Assembly (NCBI GenBank): GCA_001899635.1
Contig: MKVQ01000016.1
Location: 88,559-152,558, forward strand
From: Myxococcales bacterium 68-20
Lineage (GTDB): Bacteria; Myxococcota_A; Polyangia; Polyangiales; Polyangiaceae
Direction: 5' to 3'
DNA: 64,000 nucleotides
The notes below the pieces were generated by a model. It was not told the origin of the DNA. It worked only from the letters and a program-made list of their open reading frames with translations, and made no database searches. A program made the translations under genes and the position numbers. Positions 48,484 to 59,316 of the stretch are shown one piece after another (positions within the stretch are counted from its first letter, which is position 1; every line of letters starts with the position of its first letter).

Positions 48484-49691
48484 TGAGCGACCTCGCCCGA
48501 GCACGGTTCGACCACACATCTGCCGCCCGCACATGCTTGGCCGGCGGCGATATCGCAGGTGATCCCGCAGCCGCCGCAGTTCTGCGGATCGCTGAAGGTA
48601 TCGACCTCGCAATCATCGTCGACGTTGCCGTTGCAGTCGGCCCAGCGTCCCGTGCACTCGAGCTTGCATGTGCCGTACTGACAGACGCCTTTGCTGCGTA
48701 GCGTGACGCCGGGACACGCTAGTCCGCAACCGCCGCAGTTCTTCGCATTCGAGGCAAAATCGGCGCAGACGCCGAAGAAAGGTTCGGTGGTGGAGATTCC
48801 GCAAAAGTTCTGACCGGGAGGGCACCTGCACCCGAGGCCGACGTCCTCGAAGTCGGTCGAAAAGACGCAATCCATGCCGATTGCGCGGCAGTTGTCCCCG
48901 CAGGCCACGCAATTTTCGTGGCTCCCCAGGCGTACCTCGCATCCGTCGGACTCGGGTTGACCGAGGTCCATGTTGCAGTCGGCGTATCCGTCTTCACACT
49001 TGAGGCTGCCGCACTGCCCGAGACCGCATCCGTAGTAGGCGTTCGGCGGAGCGGGAGCGGCTCCCGCTCCGCCCGTGCGGTCGCATGCGTTGTCACACAC
49101 TCCACAATGCTCGTCGCTGAACCTCAAATCCTGGCACGTCGGGTAGGCGTTCGCGCAGTACGACTTGGGTTCAGTACATCCGCACGTTGGCGTGGAACCG
49201 CTGAATTCACTACATGGTTTCGTTTCAGGACACTTGTTCCCGCACGCGCCGCAACTGGCATTCTCGAGGTCGCTAGTTTCGCATCCAGTCTCGATGAGAC
49301 CATCGCAGTCCAGGTAGGGTCTCTCGCATCGCATGACGCAGCGACCTTCGAGGCAATCGAAGACCGCACCGGCTCCTTTTTGGGGGCAGGCCGCGCCGCA
49401 TGCGCCGCAGTTCTTCGGATCCGACCGGAGGTCCACGTCGCAAAGGAACTTCGAGTTAGGACACGTCGTAAACCCCGTGGGGCACTTGTTCGAAGCGCAG
49501 TAATTCGTCAGCTCCCGCGTCGAGGCTTCCGTCGATGCGTCGGGCGTGGGCGCGAGCGCCGGGGCGCGTTCGCAGAAGCCGTCGTCGCAGTCCTCGCCGA
49601 TGGCAAGGTCGCGGCTGCTCACGCACGCGGATAGCGCAGCGAGAGGGAGCAAGGCGATGACCCAGGAAAAGGGGGATGGGGATCGTTTCAT
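48480..49691 (-). CDS. Cys-rich NCGxCG-repeat lipoprotein (module C)
   Basis: MKRSPSPFSWVIALLPLAALSACVSS; KNCGACGAACP, ASCGACGNKCPETKPC, NCGGCGITCDIAAGQACAGGRC. Confidence 0.8.
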   Translation of the reverse strand: MKRSPSPFSWVIALLPLAALSACVSSRDLAIGEDCDDGFCERAPALAPTPDASTEASTRELTNYCASNKCPTGFTTCPNSKFLCDVDLRSDPKNCGACGAACPQKGAGAVFDCLEGRCVMRCERPYLDCDGLIETGCETSDLENASCGACGNKCPETKPCSEFSGSTPTCGCTEPKSYCANAYPTCQDLRFSDEHCGVCDNACDRTGGAGAAPAPPNAYYGCGLGQCGSLKCEDGYADCNMDLGQPESDGCEVRLGSHENCVACGDNCRAIGMDCVFSTDFEDVGLGCRCPPGQNFCGISTTEPFFGVCADFASNAKNCGGCGLACPGVTLRSKGVCQYGTCKLECTGRWADCNGNVDDDCEVDTFSDPQNCGGCGITCDIAAGQACAGGRCVVEPCSGEVAQ

Positions 49692-50449
49692 TCTCCGGCC
49701 TCTGGCGCGGGCTCGCCCGCGCAGCTCATTTCGACGCGGCGGGTGAGCGCGCCCTTCGTGCGCCCCTCGAGAAAGGCGGTTGCCTCCCGAACGGCATCAG
49801 CGCGGCGCCCCAGGCTGCAGAGGACAACGACGCGCTCGGCCGCGCGCTCGTTCGCGAGCCAGCCACGCGGGAAGGCGCGCGCGTGCTCGTCGAGGAGCGC
49901 GAGCGCACCGGCGCCGTCACCGTTCTTGAGGGCATGTCGGGCGTCCGCGAGGAGACGAGCTTCGCGCTCGAGCGTGTCGCTCGACGAAGGTGTGAGCTCG
50001 GATGCCGACGTCGACGCCGCCACCTTCGTCGCGGCCTTCTCCGTCCGCTGCACGGCCGCGGCGGTCGGAAGCGCATGGACGGAGATGGATGGGACGGCAG
50101 GAGCGCCCTCTCCTTCACGTGGAGCGTCGATCTCCCGCGGCGCAGTGGACGGTAGGGCGATCGTCGTCGGGGCGCTCGCAGGCGGCGGCTCGCGCAGCGT
50201 GATCGCGGCGGTGATCGCCAGAGCCATGCACGAGAGTCCGACGAGCAGGATGCTCTTCCCTTCCCAGGCCGCGGACGCTCGACCGACACTCGCCGTCGAA
50301 GGTCGGGCTGACGACGGGGTGCCGTCGAGCCCCTGCCCGAGTGAGGTCTGGAGCTTCGCGAACAGGCGCTCTGCCTGAGCCTGCGTCGGCCCGTACTCGT
50401 CCGCGAGCGGAGCCAGGAGCAGCGCCTTCTTCTCGGGTTCGACTTTCAC
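49688..50449 (-). CDS. Single-TM protein with TPR-like C-terminus, candidate anti-sigma factor (module C)
   Basis: TM SILLVGLSCMALAITAAITL; C-terminal EREARLLADARHALKNGDGAGALALLDEHARAFP; ATGA overlap with sigma gene. Confidence 0.65.
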   Translation of the reverse strand: MKVEPEKKALLLAPLADEYGPTQAQAERLFAKLQTSLGQGLDGTPSSARPSTASVGRASAAWEGKSILLVGLSCMALAITAAITLREPPPASAPTTIALPSTAPREIDAPREGEGAPAVPSISVHALPTAAAVQRTEKAATKVAASTSASELTPSSSDTLEREARLLADARHALKNGDGAGALALLDEHARAFPRGWLANERAAERVVVLCSLGRRADAVREATAFLEGRTKGALTRRVEMSCAGEPAPEAGE

Positions 50450-51105
50450 TTGTACCTCCAGCCGTCGCGAGCGCGATGTCTCGCCATCGCCGCCTCGACG
50501 GCCTCGCGCGCAAGCCGCAGCCTGCTCGAGACCGTGTTCACGTTGATCTCCAGGATCTCGGCGATCTCGATCAAAGGCTTTCCCTCCAGCTCCACCAGCA
50601 CGAGCACGGCTCGCTTCTCGGGATCGAGAGAGTCGAGGATCGCTTCGAGCAGACGCACGGTCTCACTCGTCTCGGCGCTTCTGTCCGGAGCGGCCGCAGG
50701 CGAGGCCGGAAAGGCGTCCAGGTCCATTCCGTCCTCGGTGAGCGCAGACCGCCTTCGAAACGATCGCCGGTGATGCAGGACGACGCGATAGACGGTCGCG
50801 AAGAGCCAGGCGCGCTCGGCCCCGAGCGTCTCGAACGTGGCGCTGCGGCGATGAGCCGTGAAGAACGTCTCCTGGACGACGTCTTCCACCTCGGCGTCCG
50901 TGACGCCGAGGCGACGGGCCGTCTTCCACACGTACGTGAGGTGCGTCCAGTAGAGCTCGGCGAAGCTGCTCGAGGCTCCGGATCTGCCTTCGCTACGCGC
51001 CACGTTCGCGACACCGGATGCGGGAGGAGGGGGGAGCGTCACTGCGTCGGGCACCACTGCCGACGCACGATCAGCGACGACCTCCGCGCTCCAATGAGCA
51101 ACCAT
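50446..51105 (-). CDS. RNA polymerase ECF-type sigma factor (module C)
   Basis: YVWKTARRLGVTDAEVEDVVQETFFTAHRR..LDPEKRAVLVLVELEGKPLIEIAEILEINVNTVSSRLRLAREAV. Confidence 0.93.
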   Translation of the reverse strand: MVAHWSAEVVADRASAVVPDAVTLPPPPASGVANVARSEGRSGASSSFAELYWTHLTYVWKTARRLGVTDAEVEDVVQETFFTAHRRSATFETLGAERAWLFATVYRVVLHHRRSFRRRSALTEDGMDLDAFPASPAAAPDRSAETSETVRLLEAILDSLDPEKRAVLVLVELEGKPLIEIAEILEINVNTVSSRLRLAREAVEAAMARHRARDGWRYK

Positions 51106-51151
51106 CGCCCCGAAAATTCCCGGGAGGGCCCCCCAGCGTCACGAAAAGCAC

Positions 51152-52180
51152 TCAGGGAATGACGAATTCGGCGCCCAAGCTGAACCTTAAGGCAAGCGAT
51201 GGAGGATCGTGCAAGCGCACGTCGTCGTTCCTCGTGGCAAGGATGAAGGTCGGAGGTCCGACGGGGAGAAGCAGATCGGTCCGCGCATACAGCCCGAGCC
51301 ATCGTGCGACGCGCGCTTCGACCCGAGCTCCGAGCACGGCGGTCAACCACCCTCCCGACGACGTCCACGGTCTCCGAATGCCGAAGCCTTGAAGCTGGAC
51401 GTACGTCGCCTCGATGTTCGCGCACGGCCCGAGCGCGAAGACGCCGAGCGGCACCATGTATCCGGCGAACGCGCCCACGTCGATCATGTCGAACGACGCG
51501 CCGGCGGGCCCATCGAAGTACCGGCGCTGACGAGACGAGATCGTCCCCAGCGCTCCGACACGAAGGCGGTGAAGGCGGAGCGCCGCAGTCGCGACGACGC
51601 CCGTGCTCGCCTGAGGCAGTGGCCCCGACGCGACCGAGGCGCCGAGCCCGAATGCGAACTGCGTGGCCGGTGGCCCGGACGGTAGCGCGTGCGGCCGAGG
51701 CGTCTTCTCCGGTTGGCCGACGTTCGGCGGTGCGGCCGATGGAGGCGCCTCTGCTGGGGCGAGTGGGGCGCCTGGACCTTGTGGATCAAAGAGCTCCTCC
51801 GCAGAGCCTGCTTCATCGATCCGAGCTGCGTCGCTCGATGGATCGATCACGTAGGCAACGACGACCGCAAACGCCTCGGCGAGCGCCGAACACGAAGCCG
51901 CCTCGACCGTTCGATGCTCCTCGACGTCACCGGTGCGCACGCTCAGCGTGACCTTGAGGCGCCCGTGTGCGCCGCCCTCGACCTTCGCCTCCGCGCGGGT
52001 CGGGGCGGTCTGCGGTCCCCGGACGATCTGCTCGATCCGGCGACGGACGAACGACGACGACGGGCAGCCCTCCGGCGCATCCCACGTGAGCTCGAGCGGG
52101 AGCGGCACAGTCTCCGCCATCGCGCGCCGAGGCGTGGTCGCGATCGCACCGATCGCAAGCAGCGACCACACCTTCGTCAC
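51152..52180 (-). CDS. Exported beta-barrel-like protein, first gene of module C
   Basis: Signal peptide WSLLAIGAIATTPRRAMAE; PLELTWDAPEGCPSSSFVRRRIEQIV; Gly/aromatic alternating C-terminal half, ..SLALRFSLGAEFVIP. Confidence 0.6.
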   Translation of the reverse strand: MTKVWSLLAIGAIATTPRRAMAETVPLPLELTWDAPEGCPSSSFVRRRIEQIVRGPQTAPTRAEAKVEGGAHGRLKVTLSVRTGDVEEHRTVEAASCSALAEAFAVVVAYVIDPSSDAARIDEAGSAEELFDPQGPGAPLAPAEAPPSAAPPNVGQPEKTPRPHALPSGPPATQFAFGLGASVASGPLPQASTGVVATAALRLHRLRVGALGTISSRQRRYFDGPAGASFDMIDVGAFAGYMVPLGVFALGPCANIEATYVQLQGFGIRRPWTSSGGWLTAVLGARVEARVARWLGLYARTDLLLPVGPPTFILATRNDDVRLHDPPSLALRFSLGAEFVIP

Positions 52181-52585
52181 GCGACGAGACTAGCGCGGCT
52201 CTCGGAGCGGCGGCGTTGCTTCCACACCGAACACACGCTCCGCTCCCTTGCGCATGCGCGTGCTCTTTCACGATGCCGCGAGACCGACATGCTGGAGCAC
52301 GCCGCGGCGGCCGGCGATGGCGCCGTTGCGGACGTACCTATCAGCGCGCGGAGGCGGCCCGCAGAGCTCAGCCTTTCCAGGCCGGACGCAGCGAGCACGA
52401 GTGTTCACCCGCAGATGTCGTGGCATCGCCAGCGGAGCAGGAACGCGGCGGATGCTTCGATAGGAGCGATCGCTGCATGGGCGGAGCGACACACTCGTTG
52501 GAAGACAGATGTCCGCTTCTTCAACTCCGGCCACGATCGATAGGGAGAGCCCGTCGGACACGGACCGCGATGAGGCAGGCCCCTG

Positions 52586-52765
52586 TCAGAGCCAGTAGCG
52601 CCGAAGCTCGATCGGCCCCGGACTGACCGGAGTGCGGAGGAGGCTCACCCGTCCACTCTCGGCGTCGACGACGAAGCCCTCTGCGCTCCCAGCGAGAGGA
52701 AGGACGCCGTCGCCGTCGAACGAGGGGTCGAGGCTTCCGTCCGGGTTGTAGCGTTTGAGAAAGGC
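52586..52765 (-). pseudogene. Remnant of delta-60-repeat protein gene
   Basis: FLKRYNPDGSLDPSFDGDGVLPLAGSAEGFVVDAESGRVSLL matches the delta-60 repeat signature (xxPDGSLDxSFxGDG); no full-length gene around it. Confidence 0.55.
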
Positions 52766-52886
52766 CCCCGATGCCACCCCGGCGCGTGCACGCCGTGAGA
52801 CCGGGCCGACCGGCGACCACATCGGCGCCATGGTGAACACCCGTGACGTTGAACCTGGCCGGTCGGCTGGGTAGCATTTCGGGTTG

Positions 52887-54410
52887 ATGGCGCAGCCAGC
52901 GTCCGTGCCGCCGCCGCCGCCTTCGCCGGTCCAACCGGGGGAGGTGGTCGCCGGAAAATACGTCGTCGACCGCGAGATCGCCGCGGGAGGGATGGGGCTC
53001 GTCTTCTCCGCCAAGCACGTCGAGCTCGATCAGGCGGTCGCCCTCAAGTTCATGCGCGCGGAGCTGCGCGGGCACATCTCGACCAGCCGGTTCACCCTCG
53101 AAGCGCGTGCCACCGCGAAGCTCCGGAGCGCACACGTCGCGCGGGTGTTCGATGTAGGCGTCATCGAAGACGGCACGCCGTTCATGGTGATGGAGCTCCT
53201 CGAAGGGATCGACCTCGAGCGGCTCGTCGAAGAACGCGGATGCCTCTCGCCCGAGGTCGCCGCCGAGCTCGTCACGCAGGCGTGCGAGGCGGTGGCCGAA
53301 GCCCACGACGCCGGCATCATCCATCGCGATCTCAAGCCCGCGAACCTCTTCCTCACGAAGACGCCGCAAGGGGCGCCGTTCGTGAAGGTGCTCGACTTCG
53401 GGATCTCGAAGGCGACGGTGGACGCCCCCACCCGCGCGACGGCCGCGGGCACCATCATGGGCTCGCCTCCGTACATGTCTCCGGAGACGCTCAAGTCGTC
53501 ACGCAACGCCGACGTACGAAGCGACATCTGGGCGCTCGGGGTCATCCTCTACGAGCTCGCGACCGGACAGCTCCCGTTCGACGGCGAAGGCGTCGGCGAC
53601 ATCGCGCTGAAGGTTCACAACGACGAGCCCGTCTGGCCGGCCGTCCTCGATCCGAACATCCCGAAGGAGTACGACGAGATCGTCCGGAACTGCCTCGAGA
53701 AGGACCCTTCGAAGCGCTACGGCTCGGTGATCGAGCTGCGTGATGCGCTCGTGGGGTTCGCCGCCTCTCGTGCCACCGACGGGATGACGCTCTCGATCCG
53801 TACGACGTCCCCGCGCATCGTCGTGGTCGACGAGCCGGCGCCGACCCCACCGACGACGCCTCGCACGGTCCGGGCACATCAGGAGCTCGCCGCGACGACC
53901 GTTACTCCCCCCCGCCCGCAAGGCGAGCTCCCTCGGCCCGGACCGAGCCGTCGTGTGCTCGCCGGCGCGCTCGCGATCGGCGCTGGCCTCACGGCCGCGA
54001 TCGCGTTCGTCGCGATGAGCCGAACCGCCGTCCCGCATGCGTCGGCATCGCCTCCCGAAGCTCCCGCCACCACCGCCCTCGCGGCGGCCGAGCCGGCAGC
54101 GGCGGCCGAGCCGGCAGCGACGGCCGAGCCGGCGGCGACGGCCGTACCTGGGGCTGCGCCCGCGGCCCCGCCCGAGACGGGAGTGACGGAGACGGGAGTG
54201 AGGGAGGCGACGCCTCCCTCCGCAACGACGAGCGGCTCCAAACGGGCCGCCGCTCCTCATCCACGCACACGCGCGAAATCGGCGGGAGCTGCGCCGGCAG
54301 TCGACGCTCCCGAGGCGCCCGCTGCTGCAACTTCGACATCCGCTCCGCCGGCGGTGCAGCCTCCCGCTGCACCCTCCACCGGACGGGCACTGAGGGACCG
54401 TGGCTTTTAG
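52887..54410 (+). CDS. Serine/threonine protein kinase with TM and Ala/Pro-rich tail
   Basis: GKYVVDREIAAGGMGLVFSAKH, HRDLKPANLFLTK, DFGISKA, GSPPYMSPETL. Confidence 0.92.
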   Translation: MAQPASVPPPPPSPVQPGEVVAGKYVVDREIAAGGMGLVFSAKHVELDQAVALKFMRAELRGHISTSRFTLEARATAKLRSAHVARVFDVGVIEDGTPFMVMELLEGIDLERLVEERGCLSPEVAAELVTQACEAVAEAHDAGIIHRDLKPANLFLTKTPQGAPFVKVLDFGISKATVDAPTRATAAGTIMGSPPYMSPETLKSSRNADVRSDIWALGVILYELATGQLPFDGEGVGDIALKVHNDEPVWPAVLDPNIPKEYDEIVRNCLEKDPSKRYGSVIELRDALVGFAASRATDGMTLSIRTTSPRIVVVDEPAPTPPTTPRTVRAHQELAATTVTPPRPQGELPRPGPSRRVLAGALAIGAGLTAAIAFVAMSRTAVPHASASPPEAPATTALAAAEPAAAAEPAATAEPAATAVPGAAPAAPPETGVTETGVREATPPSATTSGSKRAAAPHPRTRAKSAGAAPAVDAPEAPAAATSTSAPPAVQPPAAPSTGRALRDRGF

Positions 54411-55374
54411 AGCTCGAAAGACGGCTGCCGCAGCGCTGACGCTGCTTGCGCTCATGATCCCGCTCCGCGCAGGAGCAGAGCCCTCTCCGCAGGAGAAGGA
54501 GACGGCACGCGCGCTGATGGACCAGGGCGACGAGCGCTTCGAGGAGAAGAACTACGCCGCCGCGCTCCAGGCCTACGCCGGAGCGCATGCGATCATGCGC
54601 GTACCGACCACGGCGCTCGAGGTCGCGAAGGCGCAGGAGGCGCTCGGCAACCTCGTCGAGGCGCGCGACGCGCTCCTCGAGGCCGTTCGCTATCCCAAGT
54701 CACCGAGCGAACCGGCGGCCTACACTGCGGCACGCGTCGAAGCCGAACGACACGCGACGCTCCTCGGTGAGCGGATCCCGTCGATCGTCGTGAAGGTCGA
54801 CGGCCTCCCTCGGGGACAGGACCTCCATGTCTCCGTCGATGGCGTCGCGCTCCCACCGGCGGCAGCGCTCCTCCCGATCCGGGTGAACCCGGGACGCCAC
54901 CGGCTCGTCGCATCGAGCGACGTCACGCACGACGCGAGCAAGGACGTCGAGCTGTCGGAGCACCAGAACATCACCGTCGCTCTCTCGCTGAAGGCACGTC
55001 CGGCCTCCGAGACCACGGTCGCCGCGACCTCACCCGAGTCGTCAGGGAGCACGCTGCGTACGGTCGGGATGATCGGCGCGGGAGTGGGCTTCGCCGGGCT
55101 CGTCGTCGGGACGATGTTCGGGCTTCAGGCGAGCAGCAAGCAGGACGCCGCCGATTGTCCGAACAACGTCTGCAGGGACGACGCCGCGGCGAGCACCCTT
55201 CGCGCGGCGAACGACGCCGCTACGATCTCGACGGTCGCCTTCATCGCAGGCGGCGTCCTCACCGCCGGCGGCGCGACGCTCTGGCTCCTCGGCTCGAGCC
55301 GCTCCTCGAAGACCGCAACCGTGCGACTGACCCCTGCCGGTCCTGCCGGGCTGCTCGCCGTGGGCACGTTCTGA
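54400..55374 (+). CDS. Exported TPR/PEGA-like protein
   Basis: GTG start overlapping the kinase end; ARALMDQGDERFEEKNYAAALQAYAGAHAI; VKVDGLPRGQDLHVSVDGVALPPAAALLPIRVNPGRHRL; C-terminal TM segments. Confidence 0.65.
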   Translation: MAFRARKTAAAALTLLALMIPLRAGAEPSPQEKETARALMDQGDERFEEKNYAAALQAYAGAHAIMRVPTTALEVAKAQEALGNLVEARDALLEAVRYPKSPSEPAAYTAARVEAERHATLLGERIPSIVVKVDGLPRGQDLHVSVDGVALPPAAALLPIRVNPGRHRLVASSDVTHDASKDVELSEHQNITVALSLKARPASETTVAATSPESSGSTLRTVGMIGAGVGFAGLVVGTMFGLQASSKQDAADCPNNVCRDDAAASTLRAANDAATISTVAFIAGGVLTAGGATLWLLGSSRSSKTATVRLTPAGPAGLLAVGTF

Positions 55375-55425
55375 CGCGACGTCGTCGAGCGCGCTTCGCT
55401 TCGAGCGCGTGAACGAATCGGCGCG

Positions 55426-58400
55426 TCAGTCCTTCCAGCAGCGCGAGAGCTCCACCAGCATCTGCTCCGCGTTGACGAGGCCGTTCGCGGAGCCGTCGAA
55501 GCGGCGCGTGAGACGCATGTCCGGAGTGATCTTCCAGGGCGAGACCTTGCCCTTCACGAGGCCGAGGATCTTCTGGGCATCGAGCGGGGTGTCGTCGCGG
55601 AGATGGAGCGTGACGCTCTTGGCGTTGGCCTCGCATCCGAGGACGCGCATCCGCCTCAGCTCGCACTTGAGCGTCATCAGGCGGACGAGGCACTTCGCCT
55701 CCGCCGGAGGCGCGCCGAAACGGTCCTCCATCTCGACCGCGATCTGACCGACCTCGGCCTCGTCGCTCGCGCTCGCGAGGCGCTTGTAGATCGAGAGGCG
55801 AACGCCGACGTCGCCGACGTAGTCGTCCGGGAGGAGCGCAGTGACGTCGAACGACAGCTCCGGATCGACGTCGTGGACGATCGGCTCGCCGCGAAGCTCG
55901 TGCACCGCCTCGTCGAGCATCTGGCAGAAGAGATCGAGGCCGACGCTCGCCACGTTCCCGGACTGCTCGGCGCCGAGGAGATCGCCAGCGCCGCGGAGCT
56001 CGAGATCGAGGGACGCGATCTTGAAGCCGCTCCCGAGCTCGGTGTGGCGCTCGAGCGCCTCGATCCTCGCGCGCGCCTCGTCGGTCATCGTGTTCGGAGG
56101 CGGCACGATCAGGTAGCAATACGCGCGCTCCCTGCTCCGACCGACGCGGCCGCGGAGCTGGTAGAGCTGCGCGAGCCCGAAGAGGTCGGCGCGATCGATG
56201 ATGATCGTGTTCGCGCGCGGAATGTCGAGGCCGCTCTCGACGATCGCGGTGGCGCAGAGGATGTCACACTTGCCCTCCACGAAGTCGAGCATCGTCTTCT
56301 CGAGCGCGGTCTCGGTGCCCTCCTTGCTTCCGCCTTTGTTCACATCCCCACGAGTACGTGGGGACCCCTTCGGTCCCCCCATCTGGCCGTGGGCGACCGC
56401 GATGCGCGCGTTCGGGAAGAGCTGCTGGACCTTCTGCGCCTTCTCGTAGAGGCCCTCGACCCGGTTGTAGACGTAGAACACCTGACCGCCGCGCGAGAGC
56501 TCGCGGCCGATCGCCTCCTTGAGCACCTGATCGTCGAACGCCGTGACGAACGTGCGGACGGCGCGGCGATCGACCGGCGGGGTCGTGATGAGCGACAGGT
56601 CGCGGATCCCGGTCACGGCCATCTGCAGCGTGCGCGGGATCGGCGTGGCGGAGAGCGTGAGGACGTCGACGTTCGTGCGGAGCTGCTTGATGCGCTCCTT
56701 GTGGGTGACACCGAAGCGCTGCTCTTCGTCGACGACGAGCAGACCGAGGTTCTTGAAGTGAATGTCCTTCGAGAGGAGACGGTGGGTGCCGATCACGACG
56801 TCGGCCTTGCCGTCTTTCAGGAGCGCGAGCGCCTCGTCCTGCTCCTTCTTCGACTGGAAACGCGACAGCACCTTGAGCGAGATCGGGTAGTCGCGCATCC
56901 GCGCCTCGAAGGTGCGGTAGTGCTGCTGCGCGAGCACGGTCGTCGGACAGAGGACCGCGACCTGCTTGCCGCTCATCGCGACGCGGAACGCCGCCCGGAG
57001 CGCGACCTCGGTCTTGCCGAAGCCGACGTCTCCGCAGACGAGGCGATCCATCGGGCGCGGAGTCTCGAGGTCGCGGTTCACCTCTTCGATCGCGCGCGAC
57101 TGATCGTCGGTCTCGTCGAACGGGAACGTCGCCTCGAAGGCGCGGTAGTCGTCGTTCGCGGCCTCGATCGCGTCGCCGGGCTGCGCCTGGCGCTCGGCGT
57201 AGAGGCGGAGGAGCTCGTCCGCCATCTGGCGGACGGCCTTCTCCACGCGGGACTTCGTCTTCGCGAACGTCACGCCGCCGAGGCGATCGATCTTCGGCTC
57301 TCCCGCCTCACTGCCGGAGAATTTCTGGATCTGGTTGAGGCGATAGACCGGGAGGTAGAGCTTGTCGCCCCCGGAGTATTCGACCACGAGCAGATCGACG
57401 GTGAGCCCGCCGACGTCACGGTGGACGAGACCGGCATACCGACCGATGCCGTGCTCGACGTGGACGACGTAGTCGCCGACGTTCAAGCTGCGGAGGTCCT
57501 CGACGAACGGCCGCGCCGCATCGCGCGACCTCTTCTCGCGGGCGCGGTGCGCTCGGCCGCCGAAGATCTCCTCCTCGGTCACGATCGCGTAGCCCTCGCC
57601 CGGGAGGATCACACCGCGAGCGAGCGGACCGACGATCACCTCGGCGTCGTGATCGACGCCTCCGCTCTCCGAGAGCCAGGCCGGATCGAAGCCGGTGACG
57701 CGCACGCGGGTCGTGAGGCCCTGGTGCTGGAGGAGCGCGGCGAGACGTTCGGCCTGCGTTTGCGCGCGGGCGGTGAGGAAGACGCGGAGCCCGCTCTCCT
57801 TGAAGTGGACGATGCGTCGAGCGACCGGCGCGAGCGCGTTCGTCTTCCCCTTCGACGACCGCGCGGCCTTCACCGCTCGGGTGATGTCCGCGTGATCGGA
57901 GGCCGCCAGGTGGATCGGCTCGTGCGTGGTCTCGAACGCCGCGAGGCCTTCGCCGGCGCCCGCGATCGCCGTGCCGTGGAGGGCGACGACGCGACGCTTG
58001 CCGAGCTCGAGGGCAGCCTCGTCCTCGGAGAGGAAGTGCGCGGAGACGATGAAGCTCGGCTCCTCCGCCTTCGCGGCGTAGTCCTGCTCGGCGCGCGCGA
58101 GCTCGTCGCGAACGACGCGCGTGAGATCCGGCGGCGACGCGAGCACCACGCAAGCGTCGTCCGGGACGTAGTGCCAGAGCGGCGCGAGCTCCTCGTAGTA
58201 CGCCGGGAGAAACCCGTCGGCGCCGAAGAACGCTCGTCCGGTCGCGACGTCGTCGATGAGGACCCGCGTCTTCATCGTCGGCCAATCGATCATGTCGGAC
58301 AGGTTCGCGATCCGTCGCTTGGCGCGATCGACGAGGTCCTTCGCGAGAATGGCGTCGCGAGCCGGCGGGAGCCAGACCTCGGGGAGGCTCGCCTCCTCGG

Positions 58401-59223
58401 CCTTGTCCGTCTTGTCCGTCTTGTCGCGTTTGTCGCTCTCGTCACGTTTGCGCGCGAGGGAGCGCGTCGTCTGCGTCACCGGGTCGAACGGCTTGATCGA
58501 CACGACGAGATCGCCGTAGAGCTCGACGCGCGCGGGCTCGGGCGCGCCTGGTGCCCACACATCGAGCAGCGATCCGCGAACGGCGAACGTCCCCGGGTCC
58601 TCGACGACGGGTACACGGAGCCAACCGGCGTCCGCGAGATCACGCACGATGCGATCGCGATCGAGCTCCTCCTCGTGGACGATCCGTCGCGTATGCGCCT
58701 GGAGAGCGGACGGCGGAACGAGCTTGCGCACGAGGGCCGCCGCCGGGACGACGAGCACACGCCAGGGACGGCCGACCGCGAGATGCGCGAGCGTCGCCAT
58801 GCGCACCATCGCGCCGCGCCGGTCCGGGTTCACGTCGGCATACGGCGACGACTCGGCCATCGCCAGCACGAGCACGTCGCTCGTGTCCTCGAGGTCACCG
58901 GCGCGACCGCCGCGACCGAGCAAGAACGCGACGTCACCGGCGAGACGTCGGGCGGCGTCGGCGTCCTCGGCGATCACGACCGTCGGGGGTGCGCTCGGGT
59001 CGCGTACGAGCGCAGCGACGACCGCAGCGTCGGCGGAGCCACGGACGTCGGCCACGTCGACCCGCGCGTCGTTTCGCGCGGCGATCGCGGCGAGGCGCGT
59101 GACGACCACCCCCTCGGGAGGAAGGACGGAGGGGAGCGGATCGAGCTCTTCCGCCGACGTCCGGACGAGCGCGTCCGCGCCGCCGATGTGCTCACCGATG
59201 CTGGCCCGGAGGTCGTTCGACAT
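55426..59223 (-). CDS. mfd: Transcription-repair coupling factor
   Basis: [101 protein letters not shown]. Confidence 0.96.
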   Translation of the reverse strand: MSNDLRASIGEHIGGADALVRTSAEELDPLPSVLPPEGVVVTRLAAIAARNDARVDVADVRGSADAAVVAALVRDPSAPPTVVIAEDADAARRLAGDVAFLLGRGGRAGDLEDTSDVLVLAMAESSPYADVNPDRRGAMVRMATLAHLAVGRPWRVLVVPAAALVRKLVPPSALQAHTRRIVHEEELDRDRIVRDLADAGWLRVPVVEDPGTFAVRGSLLDVWAPGAPEPARVELYGDLVVSIKPFDPVTQTTRSLARKRDESDKRDKTDKTDKAEEASLPEVWLPPARDAILAKDLVDRAKRRIANLSDMIDWPTMKTRVLIDDVATGRAFFGADGFLPAYYEELAPLWHYVPDDACVVLASPPDLTRVVRDELARAEQDYAAKAEEPSFIVSAHFLSEDEAALELGKRRVVALHGTAIAGAGEGLAAFETTHEPIHLAASDHADITRAVKAARSSKGKTNALAPVARRIVHFKESGLRVFLTARAQTQAERLAALLQHQGLTTRVRVTGFDPAWLSESGGVDHDAEVIVGPLARGVILPGEGYAIVTEEEIFGGRAHRAREKRSRDAARPFVEDLRSLNVGDYVVHVEHGIGRYAGLVHRDVGGLTVDLLVVEYSGGDKLYLPVYRLNQIQKFSGSEAGEPKIDRLGGVTFAKTKSRVEKAVRQMADELLRLYAERQAQPGDAIEAANDDYRAFEATFPFDETDDQSRAIEEVNRDLETPRPMDRLVCGDVGFGKTEVALRAAFRVAMSGKQVAVLCPTTVLAQQHYRTFEARMRDYPISLKVLSRFQSKKEQDEALALLKDGKADVVIGTHRLLSKDIHFKNLGLLVVDEEQRFGVTHKERIKQLRTNVDVLTLSATPIPRTLQMAVTGIRDLSLITTPPVDRRAVRTFVTAFDDQVLKEAIGRELSRGGQVFYVYNRVEGLYEKAQKVQQLFPNARIAVAHGQMGGPKGSPRTRGDVNKGGSKEGTETALEKTMLDFVEGKCDILCATAIVESGLDIPRANTIIIDRADLFGLAQLYQLRGRVGRSRERAYCYLIVPPPNTMTDEARARIEALERHTELGSGFKIASLDLELRGAGDLLGAEQSGNVASVGLDLFCQMLDEAVHELRGEPIVHDVDPELSFDVTALLPDDYVGDVGVRLSIYKRLASASDEAEVGQIAVEMEDRFGAPPAEAKCLVRLMTLKCELRRMRVLGCEANAKSVTLHLRDDTPLDAQKILGLVKGKVSPWKITPDMRLTRRFDGSANGLVNAEQMLVELSRCWKD

Positions 59224-59316
59224 GCGTGACCGAGCCCGCGTATCTACCTCACGGGCGGTGCGTATGGGAGCCCTGCAGTGAGCTGATCGCCGCCTCGCTT
59301 GCCGGACGCTGCGCTT

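Noticed and set aside
42929-52180. Modules A, B and C as assembly duplicates
   Set aside because: Protein copies are strongly diverged and spacer genes differ, so they are genuine paralogs.
55603-59229. 1208-aa + strand ORF opposite mfd
   Set aside because: Antisense shadow of mfd; no recognisable domain, biased composition.
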